Of a DNA stretch of 64,000 nucleotides, positions 29,463 to 38,219 are shown in pieces; positions within the stretch are counted from its first letter, which is position 1; each line of letters begins with the position of its first letter. The stretch comes from Sphingosinicella microcystinivorans. GTDB lineage: Bacteria; Pseudomonadota; Alphaproteobacteria; Sphingomonadales; Sphingomonadaceae. The translations under genes were made by a program, and so were the position numbers. The stretch covers positions 1,835,947 through 1,899,946 of the forward strand of contig NZ_RBWX01000007.1 in NCBI RefSeq assembly GCF_003634215.1, read 5' to 3'. The notes under the pieces were generated by a model. It saw nothing but the letters and a program-made list of their open reading frames with translations. It was not told the origin of the DNA and ran no database searches.

Positions 29463-31517
29463 ATGTTTCGCGCTGTTCTCCTGCTGCTTGCCGCCCTCGC
29501 GTCGCCCGCCCTCGCGGCAAGCGCCGTTCAGAACCCCAACACGCGCGTCGAGCTGATCGCGGAAAGCGCAGCGCCCGCGCCGGGCAAGACGGTCGCGCTT
29601 GCCATCGTCACGACCCCCCGCAAGGGCTGGCATACCTATTGGAAGAATCCCGGCAGCGCGGGCATGGAAACCCAGTCTGCGTGGACGCTGCCGGGGGGCG
29701 CAGCCGCTTCCGCCATCCGTTATCCCGTGCCCTCCACGTTCACCGTCTCGGGCATCATGAACTATGTGTTCGAAGGCGAAGCGGCGCTGCTCGTCGATCT
29801 CGCGGTGCCGCAGCTTGCGTCCGGCACACCTCTCCCCGTGCAGGTCCGCGTCGACTATCTCGTGTGCGACGACCAACTTTGCGTTCCCGAAAGCGCGGAC
29901 CTCGCGCTCGACCTTAAAGTTGGCGACGGTGCTGCGGACGCCGCGTCCGCGCCCCGCTTCGAAAAGGCGCGCGCGGCCCTGCCCCGCCCGGTCGACTGGC
30001 CCGCGCGCTACGCCCGTGCAGACGGCACGTTCCGCCTTTCCGTCGATACAACCGGCGCTGGAGACATCAGCCGCGCCTACTTCTTCCCGGAAGCCGACGG
30101 CGTACTCGATTATGACGCCCCGCAGACAGTGAACCGGGATGGCGACACGCTCGTCATCGAAACCACGGCGGGTGCAAATGCCGATCCCGGCGCGGTCACA
30201 GGCGTGCTGCGGCTGGATCGCACTGACGGCAGCCATTTCGGCGCCAGCCTCACCGCAAACGCAGGCGAGGTCGCGGCAGCGGGCGCACCGCTCGCGTCTG
30301 CTGGACACGAACAGCATCAGCCCGGCCTGCCGTCTGCGCTCACCGCTTTCGCGCTCGCCATCCTCGGCGGCTTCATCCTCAATGTGATGCCCTGCGTCTT
30401 CCCGATCCTCGGACTCAAGGCGCTCAGCCTGGCAAACGGCGGCCATTCCGAAAGCGCCGCGCGGCGCGAAGCGCTTGCCTACACGGCGGGCGTCGTCGGC
30501 ACGTGCGTCGCGCTGGGCGCCGCGATCCTCGCGCTCCGCGCGGCGGGCGCACAGGTGGGCTGGGCGTTCCAGCTTCAGGATCCGCGCGTCATCTTCCTGC
30601 TGCTGCTGCTTGTCACGGCCATCGCGCTCAATCTCGCCGGGCTGTTCGAAATTCGCGCGCCGCAGATCGGCGGCGATGCGCTCGCGTCGCGCGGCGGAAC
30701 GCAGGGCGCGTTCTGGACCGGTGCACTCGCCGCCGTCGTCGCAACGCCCTGCACCGGCCCGTTTATGGGCCTCGCACTCGGCGCGGCTATTCTGCTGCCT
30801 ACCGCGCTCGGCCTGCTCGTCTTCGCCGGGCTGGGGCTTGGTCTCGCGCTGCCCTTCATCCTGATCGGCTTCATCCCCGCGCTCCGCAATCGCCTGCCGA
30901 AACCGGGGCCGTGGATGGTCACCTTCCGGCGCATCATGGCGCTGCCGATGTTCGCGACCGCCGTTGCACTCGCCTGGGTGCTTGGGCGGCAGGCGGGCGT
31001 TTCGGGCATGAGCTTCGGCATCGCCGCCGCCGTGTTTCTCGCCGCAGGCCTCTGGTGGGTCGGCATCCGCCAGCATGGCGGGCGCCCCGCCGCCGTGCCG
31101 CTTGCCGCCGCCGCGCTCTCCGTGGCGGCCATCCTGCTCATCACGCCGCGCGCCGAGGCGCCTGTCGCCAATGCTGCGCTCCCCAATCTCGAACCGTTCA
31201 CCGAGGCCCGCCTCGCCGCGCTGCGCAGCGAAGGGCCTGTGTTCGTCTATTTCACCGCAGACTGGTGCATCACCTGCAAGGTGAACGAAAACGGCGCGCT
31301 CTCCGCCCCCGCCGTCACCGCCGCCTTCAGGGAGGCTGGAATCCCGACGCTCGTGGGGGATTGGACCAACGCCGACCCCGCGATCACGCGCTTCCTCGAA
31401 AGCCATGGCCGCGCGGGCGTGCCGCTCTATCTCTTCTATCCGCGCGGCAAGGATGCGGAGGTGCTGCCGCAGCTTCTCAGCGAAGCGCTGATGCTGGAAC
31501 TCGCCCGCCGCGCCTGA
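29463..31517 (+). CDS. DsbD/ScsB-like protein-disulfide reductase
   Basis: A 684-residue inner-membrane electron carrier that passes reducing power from the cytoplasm to the periplasm. There is a signal peptide at 1-19. The periplasmic alpha-like domain has the cysteine pair CDDQLC. The 8-TM middle domain has one Cys in NVMPCVFPILGLKAL and one in ATPCTGPFMGLALG. The thioredoxin-like end has the CxxC FTADWCITCK. All three Cys sites of the relay are intact. The ATG at 29463 gives the signal peptide. The gene is followed by a periplasmic redoxin that may be its partner. Confidence 0.9.
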   Translation: MFRAVLLLLAALASPALAASAVQNPNTRVELIAESAAPAPGKTVALAIVTTPRKGWHTYWKNPGSAGMETQSAWTLPGGAAASAIRYPVPSTFTVSGIMNYVFEGEAALLVDLAVPQLASGTPLPVQVRVDYLVCDDQLCVPESADLALDLKVGDGAADAASAPRFEKARAALPRPVDWPARYARADGTFRLSVDTTGAGDISRAYFFPEADGVLDYDAPQTVNRDGDTLVIETTAGANADPGAVTGVLRLDRTDGSHFGASLTANAGEVAAAGAPLASAGHEQHQPGLPSALTAFALAILGGFILNVMPCVFPILGLKALSLANGGHSESAARREALAYTAGVVGTCVALGAAILALRAAGAQVGWAFQLQDPRVIFLLLLLVTAIALNLAGLFEIRAPQIGGDALASRGGTQGAFWTGALAAVVATPCTGPFMGLALGAAILLPTALGLLVFAGLGLGLALPFILIGFIPALRNRLPKPGPWMVTFRRIMALPMFATAVALAWVLGRQAGVSGMSFGIAAAVFLAAGLWWVGIRQHGGRPAAVPLAAAALSVAAILLITPRAEAPVANAALPNLEPFTEARLAALRSEGPVFVYFTADWCITCKVNENGALSAPAVTAAFREAGIPTLVGDWTNADPAITRFLESHGRAGVPLYLFYPRGKDAEVLPQLLSEALMLELARRA

Positions 31518-31555
31518 TTATGGCATCCTCGCCCTTCACCAAAGGGAGACGAGAC

Positions 31556-32161
31556 ATGAAAACAGCCATCGCCGCTTTCGCTGCCATCGCCTTCGCGGGC
31601 ACAGCCGCCGCCGCACCCGAAGTCGGCAAGCCCGCCCCCGCCTTCACGGCTCAAACGGCAGCAGGCAAGACCGTCAGCCTCAAGGATTTCGCCGGGAAAA
31701 CCGTCGTTCTGGAATGGACGAACAGCGGCTGCCCGTTCGTGAAGAAGCACTATGATTCGGGCAACATGCAGAAATTGCAGGCCGATGCGAAAGCGAAGGG
31801 CGTCGTCTGGCTCACCGTCAACAGCAGTGCGCCGGGCAAACAGGGCCATGTCGATGGCGCGCGCGCTGCGAAGGAAATGAAGGACTGGAAATTCCAGCCT
31901 ACGGCCTATCTGCTCGATCCGGCAGGCAAGATCGGCAAGGCCTATGATGCACGCGCGACGCCCCACATGTACGTGATCGACGGCAAGGGCGTACTCCGCT
32001 ACGCGGGCGCGATCGACGACAAGCCGACCGCGAACCCCGCCGACATCGAGAGCGCGAAGAACTACGTCACTGCCGCCCTCGGCGATGTCGCTGCGGGCCG
32101 CGCCGTCGCCAGCCCTGTCACGCGTGCTTACGGTTGCTCGGTGAAATACCCGGACGCTTAA
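31556..32161 (+). CDS. periplasmic thioredoxin-fold redoxin (AhpC/TSA-like)
   Basis: A 201-residue exported protein with a signal peptide (MKTAIAAFAAIAFAGTAAAA) and a thioredoxin fold starting EVGKPAPAFTAQTAAGKTVSLKDFAGK. The active-site loop reads WTNSGCPFVKKHY, so there is only one Cys where TlpA-type proteins have CxxC; a second Cys occurs near the end (YGCSVKYPDA). This suggests peroxiredoxin-like single-Cys chemistry rather than simple disulfide reduction. There is a good ribosome binding site (AAAGGGAG). It lies 38 bases after the DsbD-like gene and is a likely acceptor of its electrons. Confidence 0.85.
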   Translation: MKTAIAAFAAIAFAGTAAAAPEVGKPAPAFTAQTAAGKTVSLKDFAGKTVVLEWTNSGCPFVKKHYDSGNMQKLQADAKAKGVVWLTVNSSAPGKQGHVDGARAAKEMKDWKFQPTAYLLDPAGKIGKAYDARATPHMYVIDGKGVLRYAGAIDDKPTANPADIESAKNYVTAALGDVAAGRAVASPVTRAYGCSVKYPDA

Positions 32162-32231
32162 AACGCCCTTAACCAGCGCGGCCCCACCATACTCTTTGAG
32201 AACGTGTGTCTGTCTCGCGGGGTCGTGGGTC

Positions 32232-33104
32232 GTGATTATCTTTTTCGGGCTGGCCATCGTGCTTGTCTGCGTGTTCGGCAGCTTCCTGATTGCGGGCGGC
32301 GAACTCGGCATCATTGCCGGGGCGCTGCCGCAGGAACTGCTGATCATCGCGGGCGCCGCGGCGGGCGCCTTCATCATCGCCAACAGCAGCACGACACTGC
32401 GCCGCGCCGCTGATGGCGTGCGCCGCGCGTTCGCGGGCGAGCGTTGGGGGAAAGACGATTACCGCGATCTCCTCTGCCTCCTGTTCCTCCTCATAAAGAC
32501 ACTGCGCACGCGGGGCGTCGTCGCGATCGAAAGTCACATCGAATACCCGGAGGAATCGCGGCTCTTCGCGGCCTTCCCGCGCATCGCGGCGGACCCGGCG
32601 CTCGTCTCCTTCATCTGCGACTACGTGCGCATGATGGCGATGAACTTCGAAGACCCGAACCAGATGGCAGACGCGATGGAGGCTGATCTCGATCGCCACG
32701 TCGCAGAGGAATATCAGGCGCAGGGCGCGCTCCAGACACTCGCGGACAGCCTGCCCGCGCTCGGCATCGTCGCCGCCGTGCTCGGCGTCATCAAGACCAT
32801 GGGGTCGGTGGATCAGCCGACCGAAGTCCTCGGCGCCATGATCGGCGGCGCGCTCGTCGGCACCTTCCTCGGCGTGCTGCTCAGCTACACCGTGGTCGGC
32901 CCCATCGCATCGCGTCTCGCGCAGGTGATCGATGCGGAGGCGAAGTACCTCACGCTTGTGAAAACCGTCATCGTCGCCCATCTGCAGGGCCAGGCCCCGC
33001 AGGTCGCCGTCGAACTCGGCCGCCGCACCACCCCCTCGAACCACGCCCCCAGCTTCGCCGAAATGGAAGCCGCGCTCGACGCCCTGCCGCGCGATCTCGT
33101 CTAG
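32232..33104 (+). CDS. motA: flagellar motor stator protein MotA
   Basis: A 290-residue MotA with four membrane segments. The GTG at 32232 gives the usual MIIFFGLAIVLVCVFGSF start; TTG at 32196 is the upstream limit. The proton-channel prolines are in SLPALGIVAAVLGVIKTM and SYTVVGPIAS, and the cytoplasmic loop carries the charged residues that touch FliG. motB is not next to it: the next gene is argC. MotA needs MotB, so that gene must be elsewhere. Confidence 0.92.
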   Translation: MIIFFGLAIVLVCVFGSFLIAGGELGIIAGALPQELLIIAGAAAGAFIIANSSTTLRRAADGVRRAFAGERWGKDDYRDLLCLLFLLIKTLRTRGVVAIESHIEYPEESRLFAAFPRIAADPALVSFICDYVRMMAMNFEDPNQMADAMEADLDRHVAEEYQAQGALQTLADSLPALGIVAAVLGVIKTMGSVDQPTEVLGAMIGGALVGTFLGVLLSYTVVGPIASRLAQVIDAEAKYLTLVKTVIVAHLQGQAPQVAVELGRRTTPSNHAPSFAEMEAALDALPRDLV

Positions 33105-33143
33105 CGCTGGAATCCCCTCGGCATATCCGCTAAGCCCCGCGCC

Positions 33144-34184
33144 ATGTCGCAGAAAGTCCGCATCGCCGTGCTTGGAGCGTCGGGGTACACCGGCGCCGAT
33201 CTCGTTCGCCTCGCACTCACGCATCCCAATATCGAAATCGTCGCGCTCAGCGCCAATGCGAAGGCGGGTCAGGCGATGGCGGACGTGTGGCCGCACTTCG
33301 CCCACGTACCGCTCCCCGGCCTCGTCCGCGCTGATGAGATTGATTGGGCGGGCATAGACGCCGTGTTCGGCTGCCTGCCGCACGCCGCCTCCGCCGAGCT
33401 GCTCTCGACGCTCATCGGCCCGCGCATCATCGATCTGTCGGCGGATTTCCGGCTGAACGACGCGCAGACCTATGCGGATTGGTACGGCAACGAACATCCC
33501 GCGCCGGAGCTTCTGCCCGATGCGATCTACGGCCTCACCGAATTTGCCGCCGATCTTCTGCCCGCCGCGCGCATCGCCGCCTGCCCGGGCTGCTATCCCA
33601 CGGCGGCGCTGCTCGCGCTGCTCCCGCTCTTCGAAGCCGGCCTCGTCGGCCACGAGCGCATCACGATCAACGCGCTTTCAGGTGTTTCCGGCGCGGGCCG
33701 CAGTCTCAAGGAAGCGAACCTCTTCACAGAGGTCGCGGAGGCCGTGCACCCCTACGGCATCGGCCGCCACCGCCACATGCCGGAGATCGAGCAGGAGCTT
33801 TCGAAGCGCGCGAACGGCCCCGTCACCATCAGCTTCACGCCGCATCTCGTGCCGATGAACCGCGGCGAGCTTGAAACCATCACGGTCGAGCTGATGCCCG
33901 GCAAGACCGTGGCGGACCTGCGGGCAGCGCTCGGCCACCGCTATGCCGCCGCGCCGTTCGTGCATCTGCTCCCCGAAGGCAAGGGCCCGTCGACGCGCAT
34001 GGTGCGCGGCTCCAACCACTGCGTGATGAACGTGTTCGAGGATCGCATCCCCGGCCGCGCCATCGTGATCGTGGCGATCGACAACCTCGTGAAGGGCTCG
34101 TCCGGTCAGGCGATCCAGAACATGAACCTCATGTTCGGTCTTCCCGAAACTGCCGGACTTCTGCAGGCGCCGCTGTTCCCATGA
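33144..34184 (+). CDS. argC: N-acetyl-gamma-glutamyl-phosphate reductase
   Basis: A 346-residue NADPH-dependent reductase, third step of arginine synthesis. The nucleotide motif GASGYTGADLVRL starts at residue 11. The nucleophilic Cys is Cys150 in CPGCYPTAALLAL. Other blocks are SGVSGAGRSLKE and GSNHCVMNVFED. The length fits the standard ArgC type. The stop overlaps the start of the GNAT gene by four bases. Confidence 0.96.
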   Translation: MSQKVRIAVLGASGYTGADLVRLALTHPNIEIVALSANAKAGQAMADVWPHFAHVPLPGLVRADEIDWAGIDAVFGCLPHAASAELLSTLIGPRIIDLSADFRLNDAQTYADWYGNEHPAPELLPDAIYGLTEFAADLLPAARIAACPGCYPTAALLALLPLFEAGLVGHERITINALSGVSGAGRSLKEANLFTEVAEAVHPYGIGRHRHMPEIEQELSKRANGPVTISFTPHLVPMNRGELETITVELMPGKTVADLRAALGHRYAAAPFVHLLPEGKGPSTRMVRGSNHCVMNVFEDRIPGRAIVIVAIDNLVKGSSGQAIQNMNLMFGLPETAGLLQAPLFP

Positions 34185-34720
34185 TCGTTACCGAACGTCT
34201 GAAGCTTCGCCCGTGGCGCGAGTCCGATCGTCTGCCGTTCCGCATGCTCTGCGCCGACAAGCGCGTCATGGAGCATCTCGGCGGCCCCCGCAGCGCGGCG
34301 GACGCCGACGCGGCGATGGAGCGCATGATCAAGAGCGAGAAAGAGCGCGGCCACTGCTTCTGGGCGGTGGAGCGCAAGTCGGACTTCTCGTTCATCGGCT
34401 TTTGCGGGCTTCTCGTCTGCGAAAAGCCCGGCACGCCCGTTGACGGCGAGATCGAGATCGGCTGGCGTTTCCGGCACGATTGCTGGGGCCAGGGCTTCGC
34501 GAAGGAAGCCGCCTACGCAAGCTTCGACTGGGGCTTCGCCAATCTGGATGTCGAGCGCATCATCGCGATTACCATGTCGGAAAACACGCGCAGCTGGGGG
34601 CTGATGGACCGCTTGCGGATGCGCCGCAAGCCCGAGCTCGATTTCTACGAAACCTCCGCCACCACGGGCGGCAAGGAAACGCGCATCATCACCTATTCCC
34701 GCTCGCGCGCCTGGGATTGA
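34181..34720 (+). CDS. GNAT N-acetyltransferase (RimJ/RimL-like)
   Basis: A 179-residue acetyltransferase of the group with the start TERLKLRPWRESDRLPF. The acetyl-CoA pyrophosphate loop is in HDCWGQGFAKEAA. The length and pattern match small-molecule or ribosomal-protein alanine acetylases, but the substrate is unknown. The ATG overlaps the argC stop, so it is translated with it. The link with arginine synthesis is positional only. Confidence 0.82.
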   Translation: MIVTERLKLRPWRESDRLPFRMLCADKRVMEHLGGPRSAADADAAMERMIKSEKERGHCFWAVERKSDFSFIGFCGLLVCEKPGTPVDGEIEIGWRFRHDCWGQGFAKEAAYASFDWGFANLDVERIIAITMSENTRSWGLMDRLRMRRKPELDFYETSATTGGKETRIITYSRSRAWD

Positions 34721-34741
34721 TCCCCAAAAGGAAGGACACGA

Positions 34742-35269
34742 ATGCCGGTTTACAGCTTCGAGGGCATCGTGCCCGAGATCGCCGAAGATGTTTTCATCGC
34801 TCCCGGCGCGCAGGTGATCGGCAATGTGAAGATCGGCGCGGGCTCCAGCGTTTGGTACAATTGCGTCGTGCGCGGTGATGTCGGCTCCATCACCATCGGC
34901 GAAGGCACCAACGTTCAGGACGGCACCGTCATCCACATTTCCGGCGGCACGTTCGACACGACGATCGGCAACCACTGCCTGATCGGCCACACCGCGATCG
35001 TCCATGGCTGCACGCTGCACGACCACGCCTTCGTCGGGCTCGGCGCCATCGTGATGGACGGCTGCGTCATCGAAAGCGACGCGATGCTCGCGGCGGGCGC
35101 CATGCTCACGCCGGGCAAGCGCATCCCTTCGGGCCAGATGTGGGCGGGCCGCCCCGCCAAGTACGTGCGCGATCTCTCGCCCGAGGAAATCGCCGGAAAC
35201 CGCGAAGGCCCGAAGCACTACGCACGGCTGGCGAAGGCGCACACCAATCTGCCGGTCGTGAAGCCCTGA
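34742..35269 (+). CDS. gamma-class carbonic anhydrase family protein
   Basis: A 175-residue left-handed beta-helix protein with the hexapeptide pattern (IGNVKIGAGSSVWYN, TIGEGTNVQDGTVIHIS). The metal histidines are visible in VIHIS and in IGHTAIVHGC. The length is that of the YrdA/Cam-like group, in which carbonic anhydrase activity is often low or untested. It follows the GNAT gene after 21 bases with GGAAGGA as ribosome binding site. Confidence 0.88.
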   Translation: MPVYSFEGIVPEIAEDVFIAPGAQVIGNVKIGAGSSVWYNCVVRGDVGSITIGEGTNVQDGTVIHISGGTFDTTIGNHCLIGHTAIVHGCTLHDHAFVGLGAIVMDGCVIESDAMLAAGAMLTPGKRIPSGQMWAGRPAKYVRDLSPEEIAGNREGPKHYARLAKAHTNLPVVKP

Positions 35270-35371
35270 GGCGCGGCACCAGGCTTCGGTTCATCGCAAA
35301 ACCATGAAATCGGGCAAGAAACGCCCGCCCCTTCAGAATCCTGTTAACTATTTTCCTCCTACCATTTCCGC

Positions 35372-37144
35372 ATGGTTGGACGCGCACCTTGGGTGAGCGG
35401 GCTCATTACGGGCCTGGCGTATTTCGTGTTTGCGGCGGCGGCGATCCTTGCGACCCGCCTGAGCGGCGGCCTCGCCCTCATGTGGATTGCGAACGCCGTG
35501 CTGCTGACAGCGTTTCTGCTGACGCCGCACCGCCTGTGGATCATCCCCGCCGTGGGTACGTTCATCGCGAGCCTCGCCGCGTCGATCACCGTCAGCCCGG
35601 TTCCGGAAGCCGCGTTCTTCTTTGCGAGCGCGAACGTCGCGGAAGCCTGGATCGTCGCGGAGATTCTGAGACACAGCAATATCCGCCGCGACCCTTTCGA
35701 TTCGGCGCGCGCGGTTTTCATCTTCATCGTCAGCGCGGGCATCATCGGCCCGGCGATCAGCGGCTTCATCGGCGCGGCGACGGCATCGGCCGCATTCGGG
35801 CGGAGCTTCGTCGGGTCCTGGCTCGATTGGTTCGCCGGCCATGGTCTCGGCACGATCATGGCGACTCCGTTGATCCTCCTCCCGTTCCTGGGGGATTCAC
35901 TGCTCCGCAAGCAGACCACCGCGGCAAAGGTGCGGGCCGCGGGCCTGTTGCTCCTCGTCACCGTCACAGCGCTCGGCGTGTTCTCGCAGAATGACTATCC
36001 GCTGTTGTTCCTGCCCCTGCTGCCGGTCCTCATGGCGACCTTCGTGCTGGGCCGGTCGGGGGCGGCTGCGTCCGTCGCGATCGTCGCGGTGATCGCGGGC
36101 GTGCAGACGGCGCTGAACAGCGGCCCCCTCTCGCTGATGCACACGGAAGATGCGGTCAGGTTCCAGTTCCTGCAGTTCTACATCGCGTTCCAGTTCGCGA
36201 TCGCCCTGCCCGTCGCCGCGATCCTCAGGCAGCGCGATACGCTGACGGAGCATATTCAGGATCACGCCGCCGCGCTTCAACTGCTTCTGGACAACACCAG
36301 CGACGTCCTTCTCAACCTCGACATCGAAGGACGCATCCGCCTTGCGTCGGAATCCGTGCGCGAGGTCGCGGGCTACGAGCCCGAAGAGCTGATCGGTAAA
36401 AACGCGCTCAGCCTCGTCGACGGCCCGTGGGTGGAAAGGGTGCGCGCCGTCCACCTCGAAGCGCTCGAGGAGCCGAACAAGACCTTCACCGTCGAATACC
36501 GCGCCCGGCGCGCGAACGGCGAGCTCGCGTGGTTCGAAACGCGCACGCGCGTCATCCGCCGCGCAGACGGCACGACCGCCGGCGTCGTCAGCGCCATTCG
36601 CGAGGTCGGCCACCGGAAATCCATCGAGGAGCGCCTGATGGAAGCGGCGCAGACCGATGCGCTCACCAGCGTGCTGAACCGGCGCGGCTTCCTCCAGAAG
36701 CTCAATATCGCGCTCACCGACAAGGTAGGCCCCGTCAAGCCCACCACCATCGCCATGGTGGACATCGATTTCTTCAAGCGCATCAACGATCAGTACGGTC
36801 ACGCCGCGGGCGACCTCGCGCTCAGCCGCGTTGCGAGCATTCTGAAGGCAGAGGTGCGCGTCGGCGATATCGTGGGCCGCATCGGCGGAGAGGAGTTCGC
36901 CATCGCGCTCGTCGAGGCCGATCTCAACGACGCGGCCACCGTGTGCGAGCGGCTTCGCGCCGAAATCGAACAGAACCACATTCCAATCGCGCCGGGAAAG
37001 AGCATTCAGCTTACCGCCAGCTTCGGCCTCGCCGCGCTCGTCCCAGGTCCCGCTGGCGCCATCGAGGCCGCGCTCGAAAATGCGGACAGCGCGCTCTATG
37101 CCGCCAAGCACAACGGACGAAACTGCCTGCAGATCGCCGCCTGA
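35372..37144 (+). CDS. diguanylate cyclase with MASE1, PAS and GGDEF domains
   Basis: A 590-residue membrane sensor that makes c-di-GMP. Residues 1 to about 285 are a MASE1 domain with many membrane helices; a PAS domain follows (VLLNLDIEGRIRLASESVREVAGYEPEELIG) and then the GGDEF domain (LTSVLNRRGFLQKLN, RIGGEEFAIAL). The active motif is GGEEF, which is catalytically competent, and an RxxD inhibitory site (RVGD) lies before it, so product feedback is likely. There is no EAL domain. It starts 102 bases after the carbonic anhydrase gene. Confidence 0.93.
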   Translation: MVGRAPWVSGLITGLAYFVFAAAAILATRLSGGLALMWIANAVLLTAFLLTPHRLWIIPAVGTFIASLAASITVSPVPEAAFFFASANVAEAWIVAEILRHSNIRRDPFDSARAVFIFIVSAGIIGPAISGFIGAATASAAFGRSFVGSWLDWFAGHGLGTIMATPLILLPFLGDSLLRKQTTAAKVRAAGLLLLVTVTALGVFSQNDYPLLFLPLLPVLMATFVLGRSGAAASVAIVAVIAGVQTALNSGPLSLMHTEDAVRFQFLQFYIAFQFAIALPVAAILRQRDTLTEHIQDHAAALQLLLDNTSDVLLNLDIEGRIRLASESVREVAGYEPEELIGKNALSLVDGPWVERVRAVHLEALEEPNKTFTVEYRARRANGELAWFETRTRVIRRADGTTAGVVSAIREVGHRKSIEERLMEAAQTDALTSVLNRRGFLQKLNIALTDKVGPVKPTTIAMVDIDFFKRINDQYGHAAGDLALSRVASILKAEVRVGDIVGRIGGEEFAIALVEADLNDAATVCERLRAEIEQNHIPIAPGKSIQLTASFGLAALVPGPAGAIEAALENADSALYAAKHNGRNCLQIAA

Positions 37145-37279
37145 GCGCACGAACCCCGCAGAGCCGCCGCATTGGGCTGGCCCGGTAACGGCTGACCACG
37201 CATTCACCGCAGCCGGCTTGCAATGCCCGCGCCGGTCCTTGAATGATCGGCGGTCCAGACCGTTGAGGAATCCCGCATC

Positions 37280-38164
37280 ATGACCGCCCGCTACACCCGC
37301 CGTTTCGCCCTCGCCGGTATCGGCGCGACTGTGCTTGCCACAGGCATGCCCGCCCGCGCCGCGAGCGAAACCCTGCGCCGCCTCGAAGAGATCGAGGCCC
37401 GCTCCGGCGGCCGCATCGGCTTTTTCGTCCGCGACACCGGCAGCCGCCGCGCGATCGCGCACCGGGCGGACGAGCGCTTCGCCATGGCCTCCACCTTCAA
37501 GGCGCCGCTCGCCGCGGCCGTGCTCGCGGGCGGCGAGGCCGGGGAGTTCCGCCTTGATCGCCGCATCCCCTACACGGCGGGCGACCTCCTTGAATATGCG
37601 CCCGTCACCAAGCGCCACGTCAGTGAGGGCGCGATGAGCATAGAGGACCTGTGCGCCGCCATTGTGGAGCTCAGCGACAACACGGCGGCGAACCTGCTGC
37701 TGCCCCTTGTCGGCGGCCCCGCCGGATTCACGCGCTGGCTGCGCGGCATCGGCGACACCGAAACGCGCCTCGATCGCACCGAGCCGACGCTCAACGCCAA
37801 CACCCCCGGCGATCCGCGCGACACCACCACGCCGCGCGCCATGGCCGCCACGCTTGAAAGGCTGCTGGTCTCCGATGCCGTTCTGCCGCAGGCCGCGCGC
37901 GACCGCCTCACCGGCTGGATGGTCGCCTCGCCCACGGGGCGGGATCGGCTGCGCGCGGGCCTCCCGGTAGACTGGCGTGTCGGCGACAAGACCGGCACAG
38001 GCATGAACGGCGCCGTCAACGTCATCGCGATCCTCTGGCCGCCGAAAGCCTCAGCCCCGCTCATCGCCGCGATCTACATGGATGGGTCGAAAGCCCCCCT
38101 CGCCGATCTCAACGCAGCGCACGCCGCGCTCGGCGGCCTCATCGCCGCCTGGCACGCGTCCTAG
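37280..38164 (+). CDS. class A beta-lactamase
   Basis: A 294-residue serine beta-lactamase. All class A motifs are present: STFK at 71-74, SDN at 132-134, E168 and N172 in RTEPTLNANTPGDPRDTTTP, and KTG at 237-239 followed by TGMNG. A signal sequence ends near ARA-ASE at residue 27, with a twin-arginine-like pair (YTRRFALAG). The region after KTG and the WPP motif resemble the subclass A1 chromosomal enzymes. No ampR-type regulator is adjacent. The hydrolysis range is not predictable by eye; the gene looks native in composition. Confidence 0.94.
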   Translation: MTARYTRRFALAGIGATVLATGMPARAASETLRRLEEIEARSGGRIGFFVRDTGSRRAIAHRADERFAMASTFKAPLAAAVLAGGEAGEFRLDRRIPYTAGDLLEYAPVTKRHVSEGAMSIEDLCAAIVELSDNTAANLLLPLVGGPAGFTRWLRGIGDTETRLDRTEPTLNANTPGDPRDTTTPRAMAATLERLLVSDAVLPQAARDRLTGWMVASPTGRDRLRAGLPVDWRVGDKTGTGMNGAVNVIAILWPPKASAPLIAAIYMDGSKAPLADLNAAHAALGGLIAAWHAS

Positions 38165-38219
38165 CCGCGCGGCGCCCGCAGGCACATGCGCGGGCGCAGG
38201 CGACGTGGCAGAGGGAACG

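Noticed and set aside
29448..31406. 652-codon open frame on the minus strand
   Set aside because: It is the shadow of the DsbD-like gene in high-GC DNA; its composition (Arg, Glu, Gln, His rich) and lack of any family pattern show it is not a gene.
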